64,000 nt of DNA from Actinernus sp. WN-2022. Its lineage: Eukaryota > Cnidaria > Anthozoa > Actiniaria > Actinernidae. Each line of letters starts with the position of its first letter. Within the stretch, counting starts at the first letter, position 1. The notes beneath the pieces are model-generated. The model saw nothing but the letters and a program-made list of their open reading frames with translations. It was not told where the DNA came from and did no database searches. Positions 1 to 9,688 of this stretch are shown here, piece by piece. The DNA lies in assembly GCA_030867875.1 (NCBI GenBank), contig JAOWCC010000577.1:77481740-77545739 (forward strand), read 5' to 3'. A program made the position numbers and the translations under genes.

Positions 1-322
1 CCGTTGGATTCGAAGAAAAGCGCCTGCCATTCGATGCTGTTGTTCGATATCTATATGCACCAGGAGAATTGGAAGGTGGAGCCAGGCGGGCGACCGATCC
101 TGTGTGGAGTTTAGAGGCATATAGTATTTCGCTAAGTGTAGTATCTTCGGGACAGCCAGTGCTGTACTATCTGGACCCATCCCAGCTTTGCAATTTCAAA
201 TAAATTTGGAGGAAGGAACTGCAGGAACTCCAGCACCAAAACGTGGGTTTGTGCGAGAAGAGCTACAAGTGGCGCCTAGGGATACAGAACTGCCACCGAA
301 GGGGATATCCTCTTATAGATAG
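1..322 (+). pseudogene. C-terminal tail of an integrase-like protein, frameshifted and cut by the window edge
   Basis: Reading from base 3, the frame stays open for about 66 codons to a TAA at 201-203. The same protein pattern resumes in another frame from about 231 and ends at TAG 320-322. Visible segments are DPVWSLEAYSI, QPVLYYL and, after the shift, RGFVREELQVAP. The order 'P-x-W-S ... y-x-I ... P-v-x-Y-x-L ... F-x-x-E-E-L' resembles the SH3-like C-terminal domain of retroviral-type integrases, such as those of Maverick/Polinton and Ginger elements. No catalytic core is inside the window, so the family call is inference. The 3' end overlaps the 3' end of the TFIIB-like frame on the other strand by about 47 bp (tail-to-tail). 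The single frameshift marks it as broken. Confidence 0.45.
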
Positions 323-1271
323 GCGCGAAATGAGAATGGTAAGCAAGCAACTCTTCGATAAAGCGTACGATCGCGCTTTTGGAAATACCACATCGTTTGA
401 CTAAGGCATTGAGAGCAATTCGTACTCCTGCACTACGTAGCACCTCGTAACTTGCTCCGACAACTTTGCTGCGTAACACGGAGTGGGAACCAATATGGGC
501 GTTGATTGCTATATTAACAACCTCATGGACTATTTCTTGAAGCAAAGGGGTAGTGCGATTTTTGGGTAGGTCAAGTTTAGCAAAAATCGTTGCAGTATGA
601 GGAGCTATTCGATCGGCACTTAAGTTGATATCGATTTTGTAATCGGCACATAGCGAGCACAGGAAGTAATCACCACGAGAAATATCCGGTATGTTGATTT
701 GCATGAAACGAGCAACCTCGCTCTTGGAGCGAATGAACTTGAGTCGTATGCATGCGTGGTAGAGTAGCGCAGCCAAGATACTCTGCTTCGTGCGACTACG
801 CTTAAAGCAAACTTTCTGCACTTGATTGTATCCTTCAGCCACGACCCCCAATACATTCGTGGGAAATGACAGTTTATATTATTGTCTATAGGCTGTGTTA
901 TATGCCAGCAGTTCCTGCATGATTATGCGTCGTTGCGATTCCTGGTTGTGGGCTACTGGGCTTGAACGATCTAGATCACATTGATACCAAGAGCTATTTG
1001 GACCTACGATAAACAACCGTGTGGCGGCACGGATCATTTCACTGCCAGCAGTTCCTGCATGTCTACCTTCTCTCAACTCAAACTCCAGAGGGCCCTCGGA
1101 AATGCGACTACAGGTTGAATATATGAACTCCATTCCTCGCACTTCCATTGGGCAGAGACAATCGGAGCACATTTCCCAAGGATTGCGTTCTAGGTGTGGA
1201 CGTATGGGAAGGTCGAACGTAGGTAGACTAGTCATCTTAAGATCACCAAGCAGGCCGTAAGGATCATCCAT
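276..1271 (-). pseudogene. TFIIB-like transcription initiation factor, near full length, one in-frame stop
   Basis: Two open stretches, 1271-879 and 878-276, lie in the same frame and are separated only by TAA 881-879. The whole is about 331 codons; cellular TFIIB is about 316 aa. The N-terminal part has a ribbon-like CSDC (residues 35-38) and a Cys at 54 in STCSRI, but the fourth zinc Cys is missing. The second stretch has two cyclin-like repeats. The first contains 'TKQSILAALLYHACIRLKF' followed by 'SRGDYFLCSL'. The second contains 'SKVVGASYEVLRSAG' and 'CGISKSAIVRFIEELL', the pattern of TFIIB core helices 'AxAAxLYxACR...IA...v...TIR..Y'. In cells and large DNA viruses TFIIB bridges TBP and RNA polymerase II at promoters. 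It starts 25 bp after the polymerase stop on the same strand, so the two probably belong to one element. The nonsense codon and lost Cys indicate decay. The fold assignment is by pattern, not by search. Confidence 0.6.
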
Positions 1272-1296
1272 GACTTTCTTTGATTAGTAGATATAT

Positions 1297-4200
1297 CTAA
1301 TATAGAGTTTGGAGGCTGTACTCAATAGGCTCGGTATGGATGCTATCTGGAAGGACCCGTCGCTTATCGTAGTAAGCTGAAAGCCCAAGCTTCTGCTGTT
1401 CGTAGGTTGCTATACCTTCTGGCAGCAAGCGGAAGCCACGGTTTTCTGCTATGTCGATGCTACCGTGGAGTGCTGCTTTGAATCGATCCCATGAGACATC
1501 GTTGTGCCGCTTTGACATCCCCTTGGTGGAATATTTCCGGCTGGCACCTACATCGACATAGTAGGCCTTGGAGCAAAGGGCAATGGCGCGTTGTCCTTGA
1601 AACTCTAGTTTGAAGAGGCCTGGTGTGCGACTGCTCCACTTGTCCCATGCTAACCAATCCTTGTGCAATTCGGGTCGTACCACTTCGTCGATGCTATTGC
1701 CTGAGATGGCAATGTACGCGCTGTCCGTATCCATCTGGATGTATTCGAAATCCTGACGATCGATGTACTTGTCAAGGAAGTCGTAGTAGAACTCGAGCAT
1801 ACGAAGCTTGGCAAGCTGGTACACAGCTATACCTACTTGGAACGGACGTTTGATTCGGATCTGCGGCTTGTGACTCTGGAGCTCATATGCTTCACCGATC
1901 TCCTCCAGGTCTGCAAACCAGACACTGCGAAGGGCTTTGTCCACAATCTTCTCGTCTTTGGTGTAGGTGACGTTGGTCTGCCGCTCCAGAGCCTCAATCA
2001 ACTTTCCATAGGCGCTATTGCCTAGTAGCTTGAACACATCTGCTAGCAAGGCTTTGCTTTTGTCCGCATCTCCTAGGCCTGTCCGTCGCGCTTCAGTGAC
2101 TTGCTCCACAAACCATTCGAAGACCTTTTTCGGTGCGTTGTCGATTGTGCGGTAGACAGCAGTCATCACTGTCCCGTGATCTAGATACCAACGTAGAAGA
2201 GGAGCGTAGAGCAGCAACCTCTTTCCAGAGAGACCAACTAGCTTCTTTTCGTTGGATCTCTTTCGACCTGTCTTCTCGAGGTAGGCCAACATTTCTGGAG
2301 GGATTGCTTCTTTGGGGATTTCCCGATTGTAGAAGAAGGGAGGCATCTCCTCGAATTTCTTCCACAATGCTCTAGGGATCTCAATGTCGACCTCGGCATA
2401 CCCGAACCACGACCCATTCTGCAAGCAGTCAGTAAGTCCTTCGGCAGCTGGACCAGGCTCTTCATAATGCACAACCTCTTCTTTTCCACGAGGCATTTCG
2501 TGTGCCATAGTTGAGAGGTATAGGGCATTGGCATCGTAGCCCAGAATCTTGCGGCAGAGTTTGGAATCGGACCCCAGTCCACGAATCTTGGACACTCCTG
2601 CTTCGTGATATCTGGTAAACACTATGCTTGGACCGCCCACGACAGCATTTTTGAGCATAGCCTCCTCTTTTGGGGCATACAGCTCGGCTCCACGCTCTAC
2701 ACTACCTCGAAGAAGGAACTGTAGTGAGACTCCAGGGATAGACACTGCGTCTTTCAATATGTCTACTCCCTTCTCGTGGTAGAAGTTACGCATTTTCTCG
2801 AGAGCCTCTAGAAATGGGTCCACGTCCAAGGCGTTGTAGTACTGTAGCCAGTCAGCGAAGGTATTCATTCCCTTTGCACGGAAGGTGCGCTTACAGTCCT
2901 TCCACTCTGCCATGGATAGTAGGTATCCACCTTTTAACTTTGACCACCATGCAGGATAGTCAGGCAGGCCGATGTGGTCTAGCTTGTCGGGAGAATCAAA
3001 CCACTCATAAGGCATGGAACTCTTCTGCAACTCACATCCATATGCGGCAACCCAACGCTCGTAGGAAGTGCCAGGCCCAAGATAATTCATCACATCGAGG
3101 AATCGGAATTCAGGGGTCAAGAGAAACATAGTGGAGTTGGCCTTCTTTGCCACCCGGACCTTCTTGCACGTGTCGGCAATAGTTTCGACAAAGTGGTTTC
3201 GGATCAAATTGAGGTCGTACCTTCCGGAGTTGAACCCTAGCACAGGAACCTGGGAGGCCCATTCGTTGATTCCCATCTGTTGTTCCTTCGTTAGGGTATC
3301 GAAAGCGAAAGCAGCGGTCCTAGGGCAGAACTGTTCGACAACAACTTCTCGGATTGCCTTTGCCCTTTGCTGGAGTTCTTCGACAAAGGCAGATACAAGG
3401 TCCTTTGGGTTGCGTTGGCAGATGTGGGTTGGAGTGCGGTTGTGGAACGTGTATATTGACCATGGTCAATAGGTCCGTTGGTTGTCTTCCCTTTGTCCCA
3501 TCGAGGTAAGGAGGTTTGTGTTGGTGTTGGTACGGGTTCATTGGTCTTCTTTGTAGAGCAGCCCCATGCAGGCCTCCACTACTGTATAGCCTGCCTTGCG
3601 TAGCTTTGCTGTTCTTTCACAGGCTTTGCGATACAGATCTCTACCTTTAATCCCTGGGAAGCATTTTGGGCAGCCGTGGTAGAAACACCCGTGGAATTGG
3701 AAGATGGTTTTAGAAAGGAGTTCGTAGCCATCCACAGGGGCTCCTTCTATCCAATGCTCTCCACCGTGCCCACGAGCTGCGTGATGGATATGCTGCTGAA
3801 GTGCTTCCGATTCTCGCTTCAACCATCGTAGAGCTGATTTGCTAGCAGGGTTTTCCGGCCAGAAGGCTTTTCCATAGGCGGACTGGGGAGCTTTGATTGC
3901 TTCTCCTTTGCAGACGATCTTTGTTTCGCCGCGGCTACAACGATCTGCAGACGCTGAAGATCTAATACTTTTGTGAACCGTTGCTTACAATCATTAGAGA
4001 CGTAGTTTTTCCCGAGCTTGCTAGTGTTCTTGATATAGGAGGCATGCCCCTCGTACACCCCTATTATCATCACATGTGAGTAATTGGCCGCATGCCGCGT
4101 CAGATGCCAGGCACCATCCTCCGTAGGTTCTTACACCCGAATGCCTATCCCAAAGTGTAACTCAATCTTCTCCAGTTCGTCTAGCGAAGTCTTGGGGACG

Positions 4201-5168
4201 TCTGGTATAGGTACCACCAAATTGTAGAAATCCTGGGCGAGCCTTCTAGCTGTGATGCAACACCTGTCTACGCGTGCTCCTTTGTAAACAGCAAGGCAGC
4301 GCCAAAGACATAGGTTGTCACCGTATTGATCAAGGGCGATCATTCCCTTTTGCTGACGAAGCCAATTGGGAAGTGGGCCTGTTCCCAACAATGCCTGACG
4401 ATCGAGCACGACTTTGACATCCACGTGGATCCAACACACGAATGCCCATTGGGTATTGGGGCGATCAATGTTGTCGGGATTCAACCGAGCTAGCTCCCTA
4501 TCAGCAATCGACTCCTCTGCGTCGCCTAGAATATTCACCCATGGAGAGCCGGGGACAGTCTTGGAGAAGAGCATCACAAGCCCGTCGTTGACATTGCGAA
4601 TGCGATAGGTGTAGCTGTAGCGAAGGTAGAAGCTGGTGGATACCTTTGCAACCAACGTTTCCATGATTCTAGGCGTAAAATCTCCTGCCACACCTTGGAA
4701 GAAGCGCCACTGGATAGTACGGCGGCCTATCTCCACTCCCTCGAGCATTCCATCTCTCTCATCGAGAATAGCACCTGCCTCGCGTACTATAATCCGTGGC
4801 AGTGGCCCACTACGAGGATTTTGCTGGACCCGCCGGTTGGCTCGTTTCACATATTTCCTCCGAGATAGAGGATTGGCTCGGGCCCATTCAGCAGCACCGT
4901 TTGCCCGTAGGCTAGCTGCTACCTCCCCCCCCCCCATCTGTTCGGCTTCACGTGCGCGTTGGGCACGCTTGTGTGGATTTTCGAGGTCGCCACGGAGAGC
5001 AGGGTATCTGCCGGTTTGTTTGGCTCTTTCCCTTCTCTTCCGCCATTCTAGAGCACGAGCCGTAGCTATTGTCTGGGAGAGGCTTGCTTTGTGGAGCTTC
5101 GAGGAAACGGGGATACCGAACTGCTTTGCTTGTATAAGCAATTCTGCTTTGGTTGGCATTTTCTTCAT
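1297..5168 (-). pseudogene. Family B DNA polymerase (protein-primed / Maverick-like type), broken
   Basis: Coding similarity runs from ATG 5168 to TAA 1297, about 1,290 codons. Open pieces are 5168-4131, 4130-3819 (same frame after a TAA at 4133-4131), then a frame change near 3820, 3822-3538, and 3461-1297 after TGA codons at 3540-3538 and about 3464-3462. The N-terminal part starts with a short SAP/Rho-like helical stretch (TKAELLIQAKQFGIP) and has DNLCLWRCLAVYKGARVDRC. It is followed by a zinc-finger-like CKQRFTKVLDLQR and an FHGCFYHGCPKCF block typical of large cnidarian PolB proteins. The catalytic part has Exo II (GFNSGRYDLN), Exo III (YYNALDVD), Pol A (YDANALYLS), Pol B (KLLGNSAYGKL), Pol C (QMDTDSAY) and a KxY-type motif (SKAYYV). 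The Exo I Asp-Glu motif expected near 3460-3540 is not visible, which suggests a small deletion there. All polymerase motifs are intact in the last 659 codons. This is an element gene, not a host replicative polymerase. Confidence 0.85.
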
Positions 5169-5240
5169 ACGTATACGTATATATCTATATGGAGCCCTTT
5201 CTCTAATTGAACAGTAAGGTCGTTATTTGGGAAGGAACCT

Positions 5241-5548
5241 AGTAGTATAGTCGGGATTAAAAATGATACCTCCTCGTATTTTTCCACAGGAGAACCGTTT
5301 GGATAGCCCCCGACCTCAATATCTTTTTTGGACTTTGTTGAAATTTTTGACCACAGTATGTGTGTTTATTGTACCCAATCACAACATCTATGGTATTCCA
5401 GAGATAATAAGTTGGGATTTGGTACAATAAACACACATTGTGGTCAAAAATTCAACAGGGTCCAAAAAAGGTATTGGGGGAGGGGGCCATCAAACGATTC
5501 GAGTGGAAAAATATGAGGTGGTATCATTTTGACGCCGGCTATACTACT
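5241..5548. repeat. 308-bp imperfect palindrome upstream of the polymerase
   Basis: The left arm begins AGTAGTATAG at 5241 and the right arm ends CTATACTACT at 5548. Matching blocks run inward: ATGATACC with GGTATCAT, TATTTTTCCAC with GTGGAAAAATA, CAATATCTTTTTTGGAC with GTCCAAAAAAGGTATTG, and TTTTTGACCACA with TGTGGTCAAAAA. The centre lies near 5394. It could be a foldback MITE or an internal or terminal hairpin of the polymerase element. No clear target duplication was found. Confidence 0.7.
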
Positions 5549-5657
5549 AAAGTAATGGATTCCAAGTATGCAATCGGCAAACAGAGCCCCTTCCAATGAC
5601 AGTCCAATTGACATTACGTAGACCACTACATTATCCAGAACCCCTCAGATATCAGCC

Positions 5658-5922
5658 ATGACAGTGTTAATGACATTGTCCAGAACACGAGTTCCGGTGA
5701 CAGAGTGTAGCTTTAAAATGGAAAAGCCAAACTTCCATACGTTTTCCGGTGATGTGCGAGAATACTCAATATTCCGAGATGATTTCAAGCGTGCCATCGA
5801 TGCGAAATATACCAAGAGAGATGCCATCACATTACTGCGTACGCGAAAAACTGCTGGAGCTAATTAAAGGCATCGAATCGGATTATTATGCCGCCTGGGT
5901 CAATAGAAAATTGCAAGGCTAA
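5658..5922 (+). pseudogene. BEL/Pao-type retrotransposon gag fragment
   Basis: The frame encodes MEKPNFHTFSGDVREYSIF followed by RDDFKRAIDAKYTKRDAI, then shifts frame near 5845 to EKLLELIKGIESDYYAAW before a stop at 5920-5922. 'P-x-F-x-G-D ... y-x-x-F-x-x-x-F-x-x-x-I ... K' followed by 'L-E-L-I-K-G-I' is the pattern of the DUF1759 gag-like domain in BEL/Pao elements. It is short, frameshifted and has no pol nearby, so it is a relic. Confidence 0.5.
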
Positions 5923-6540
5923 CGATTTGACTTTCTTTTCTCAGTTAGTTCTAAAACCTATAAGATACCATACTAATTGTAAATTAGTATATTAAGGGTT
6001 GTTAGCGGAGACAAAGCTGCGTCAGTATCATACTATCCAAACTTCCCATAAATAAAGATGTGCTGAACTAGTTACACTTTACACGAACAACCATATTGCG
6101 AAACGGGAATGATTCAAAGTTTCATAAAAACGTGTTGGAAACATAATTAAAGTAACGTTTTCGAGGGGAGTACAAATCCGCGAAGATGGGTCCATATCCG
6201 CTAGTAGATATGGACCGGGGGGTACAAATCCGCTAGCGGATATGGACCGGGGGGTCCATATATATATATATATCTGCGGGGGTCCAAATCCGCTGTGACA
6301 CTAGTACCATGGCTTTAATTATAGCGCTATTAATCCTAGGGTTAAAATATCTCAGCTTCGAACAACGCAATTTTATCCCGGGGTAGATTTTACCCTCGGG
6401 TTAGCGAATTTCATCCCGGGGTAGCGCTTAACCTTGCTTCGAACAACCGGGCCCTGGAGATTAAGTTTCTCAGTGTGAAAAACTAAATTCTGTAACAGGG
6501 ATGTTCGTTCTATTTAGTTGACTCAGTCTACATCACTTGT
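5923..6540. other. No gene; palindromic GGTCCATATCCGC motifs
   Basis: Around 6187-6300 there are repeated and inverted copies of GGTCCATATCCGCTAG / CTAGCGGATATGGACC with a short TA run. Around 6320-6460 there are reiterated ATTTTATCCCGGGGTAG-like strings. No coding signal was seen. Confidence 0.5.
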
Positions 6541-7205
6541 CTTAATAATAATAATGATGACATTTGTATAGCGCATATACATAAATGTTCTATGCGTTTA
6601 ATTAATTTGACAACTACATGTACTAAATAAGTGTAAATATAAATATCTGCGCAGAAATTACATTCAGCTGAAAACAAGACTGATTACTGTGTACAGATTA
6701 TAGGTAGGTCAAAAAAAGGTAGCGTTTTAGTTTAGCTTTGAATTCATTAACGGATGGACTTTGGCGTATATTTAACGGGAGAGAGTTCCATAATGTAGGT
6801 GCAGATACTTGGAAGGCTCGCTGACCAGATTGAATTAACATGTCGAGTCATATTCATAGTATCGTCAAAGATTGCTCCAATGTTCCAAGCTTGGTTTGAT
6901 GGGTGAATCATGTCTTTTCCTACATAACTTGTGAGAGCATTGCCGGTAACTGGAATGGATTATTAGGAGTTCGGTTTGATTATTGTTTAGTTTAAGCTTG
7001 TTAGAGGACATCCATTGATCGATTTCAAGTAGACAAGATTCGATGTTAGCTTTTGTCGAGGCAAGGTCAGTATCATCATTTGTCGTGAATGTGGAGTAGA
7101 TCTGTATGTCATCTGCGTATAGATGGAAGACATATTATGCTTTCGTAAGATATTTCCAAGGGGAGCAGTATATAGTAGGTATAAGATAGGACCATATTGT
7201 AGTTC
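6541..7205 (-). pseudogene. CR1/L2-like LINE reverse transcriptase, 3' part with internal deletion
   Basis: On the minus strand from about 7205 the translation reads GPILYLLYTAPLGNILR, then FHLYADDIQIYSTF (RT motif with YADD), then LLEIDQWMSSNKLKLN. This follows the order of CR1/L2-type LINE RTs. It then jumps from the NPxNxAWNIG-like region to the extreme C-terminus (APTLWNSLPLNIRQSPSVN), so several hundred bases are missing between them. An (ATT)n tract at 6541-6555 marks the 3' tail. It is a dead 5'-truncated copy. Confidence 0.75.
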
Positions 7206-7259
7206 CTGTGTTGGAGAGGAAGAGTTATCAATATGTACAAACTGACTTATGTAGATGTT

Positions 7260-8480
7260 ACCAAATCTTATTCCTTGGAAAGGACCAACGAAAAGCCTAC
7301 GGCTTAGTAATTAACATAAAGTCGGTCTTATCAGTCATAAAGCTTGCTTAAAATTTATTGTTGGTTTTCACTCAATTCCCAGAGATTCAAATGACAAAGG
7401 GCATGGCGGCCATGTTGGTGCCCCAACAAAAGAAGCTAACGAGGAATCTATTGTTTAAGGGCACCAACATAGCCGCTATGACGTCAAGTGAAAGCCAGCA
7501 ATTGAGAGTTATGGCAAGGGTATCTGCATACATGTGGTATTGACGATGGGGTGTATAAAAGTGTTTTCTGCCGAAAGTGATGTTTATTACAGGTAGTTCC
7601 TTTTATTCCTCTTTAATCACTTAGTTTCACATCCATATATTCGAAAAATATGATGACTGCACAAAGTCTGTTCACGCCGAAAGAGAAACGGAGATATTTA
7701 CTTTCTGCCGTTTGCGTTTTCTTATAGACGTATATTTTATGAATTTAACTTGAGTGGATGTGTACATTCAGTAGCCTTCAAATTTTACCCACTCTTTATT
7801 ACTTGAGAAGTGATCAAATTGTCTTATTTGTAGGCAGCTTTTGGGAGGTTTCTATATCCAGCACCTCTATTTCCCTGTACTTAAATGTTATTGCTGTTTT
7901 ATGCATTTTGCGGCATGTTACTTACATATCACTTTAGTGGCTGCTGTATATTTGGTAGTTTTGTCCACAGTTCTGTATACATTAGCGGTTACAATTATTG
8001 TCGGATTATTGAGCGTTTTCATACTTTGCCTCATTAGTGGGTATTTTCCAGCAGCAGTGTGTTCTAAAGTTTCCCGCTCTTTCTGGCATCAGAGTTATAT
8101 CGTGTCTTAGGCTCACTCATGTTTGCAAAGCTAACTGTGGTTTCATTTTCGTTATCACTCCTATTCGATTTGTCTCGTATTTTAGAAGTATTAATTTCAT
8201 ACACCTGCTATTTATTACTTTCTTGTTGTTCCGTCAACTTTCTCTAGATTTTCAGGTGCTACAGTTCTTTGGGTCTGGGGGCCTTTCCGTTATAGACTAA
8301 TTTCTTTGGCGGTGCCTGGAGGAGTTTCTCGTGACTCTCTCGGATTACCGGGCGCCAGGGCCGCCATCCCCGCGTATAACTTTCTTTTATTTCGTATAGG
8401 TCTTTCTTCCCATTTTTTGGTTTTATATGTTTAAATATCTGGAGATGGCGGTCCGTGGATAACGCATTCCGTACTCTTGT
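7260..8480. other. No recognisable gene
   Basis: A small foldback lies near 7397-7475: GGCGGCCATGTTGGTGCCC pairs with GGGCACCAACATAGCCGC. A T-rich frame at 7841-8110 would give an 89-residue hydrophobic peptide, but its composition looks like translated AT-rich sequence and it has no family features. Confidence 0.4.
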
Positions 8481-8489
8481 GCTTGGTAA

Positions 8490-9260
8490 CCCGAGCTCCG
8501 ATACTCTCGTGAAACAGTATCTAAAAAGCAGTTACGGCTGAGCAGCTCCAAGCTCGGATAACACCAAAACAGGCTACGCCATTGTTCCCTGATAAGCTTC
8601 TGTTAACTGCTCGCTACTTAGAGAAGAGGCTACAGCTTCCATCTATAACGCCGACTGAGCTTTTTATCACCGCTCGTGACAAGCCTTTTTCAAGACTTAT
8701 GTTACTCAGGTGATAGAGCAGGGGACCTCGGTCACATTGACACCAGAAATAGCTTGTTTTCCTGATGATAGAGGTTTTTATTTCACCACATTTGGGGAAA
8801 GACCTTGCGGGGCGGCGCGTCAAACTTGCTCGGGATGCGCCGCCACCCTAATACCTCGCTGTGCCCCGTTAGAGCCATTAAAACCTATGTTGCAATCGCT
8901 CGCGAGATTGGTTTAGACTTTAGTCAGCGATATTTATTTCGTATGACCAACCCCCAGGGGCATGTTGTCGAACTCCCGTTGTCCAGTGCCGCAGCAGAAT
9001 CACGACTGGCGATATATCTGCGTGAGACGCATATTGGCAGTGGTGAGACCCAACACAGCTTTCGCGCGGGGTGTGCCCTCGCTCTTCGGGATCACAATTG
9101 GCGAACGTTACGTCCCATGTGGGCTGGTCAAGCCCAAGTACCGCTTTCTACTACCTTATATAAGTTAGCCAATGTCATTAAAGCGCAAGCACCTGCTGAT
9201 CTTCTTACAGCACATCCGCCAGGGACCAACGATGCGCAACGCCTCTACTGCTGCCAATAA
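8490..9260 (+). pseudogene. Tyrosine recombinase of a DIRS/Crypton-like element, frameshifted
   Basis: Plus-strand frames together show a tyrosine recombinase catalytic domain. LCPVRAIKTYVAIAREIGL and RYLFRM are followed by SSAAAESRLAIYLRE and then GETQHSFRAGCALALR, which contains the box II His-x-x-Arg. In a shifted frame at about 9105-9175 HVGWSSPSTAFYYL supplies the second His/Trp and the catalytic Tyr. A helical N-terminal stretch (ARYLEKRLQLPSITPTELFI) precedes it. At least two frameshifts (near 8800 and 9105) break it. This class of recombinase mobilises DIRS retroelements and Cryptons, and which of the two this is cannot be told without flanking RT or repeats. Confidence 0.7.
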
Positions 9261-9518
9261 ACACTCTTCAGGACTTCATCTCAGCCTTCCCCGTGCAGGC
9301 TTCAGTGGCCCTTTAGCAAGCTACTGCTCCCCAATGATAGTCTGCAATTATCCTCGTGGCTCCCTCAGTCTGGGTGTTGGGTTATGCTTTTAGTTTGGGG
9401 TCTCTTTTAGGTTTGGTACGTCGGACTCTTTCGCGTATCGCCAGGCATATCTGCTTCGGTATCACCCTTTCTGTGTAGCCGCCAGACTTCCATACCTCAA
9501 AGGAGTACAGGTAAGACC

Positions 9519-9688
9519 GGTGTAAATAGAATACTATACGCGGACGATTTAGTAATTTTCTCTAAAACAGCAAAAGGTCTACAAACATACCTAAATAAGC
9601 TAAGATCATTTTGCGAAGAATCAGATCTAAAGGTCAACTTAGACAAAACAAAGATAGTTATCTTTAACAACAATGGCAAAAATATGAA
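9519..9688 (+). pseudogene. LINE reverse transcriptase fragment, upstream half of an interrupted copy
   Basis: The translation reads GVNRILYADDLVIFSKTAKG then LQTYLNKLRSFCEESDLKVN and ends KTKIVIFNNNGK. It contains the RT catalytic YADD and the following helix-and-LN-x-x-K-T block. It stops where the Helitron-like element starts. The same LINE family appears to resume at 11515, so the two pieces are read as one older copy split by insertion; about 50 residues between them are unaccounted for. Confidence 0.7.

Noticed and set aside
620..856. Small minus-strand frame overlapping the TFIIB-like gene
   Set aside because: It is a shifted shadow of the TFIIB-like coding sequence with no family features.
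276..5168. Reading the TAA and TGA codons as evidence of a non-standard genetic code
   Set aside because: Host genes in the window use TAA and TAG as normal stops, the broken genes also carry a true frameshift, and both TAA and TGA interrupt them. Decay is simpler.
7841..8300. Hydrophobic 87-89-residue frames as membrane protein genes
   Set aside because: T-rich DNA gives such frames by chance; no splice context or family pattern.
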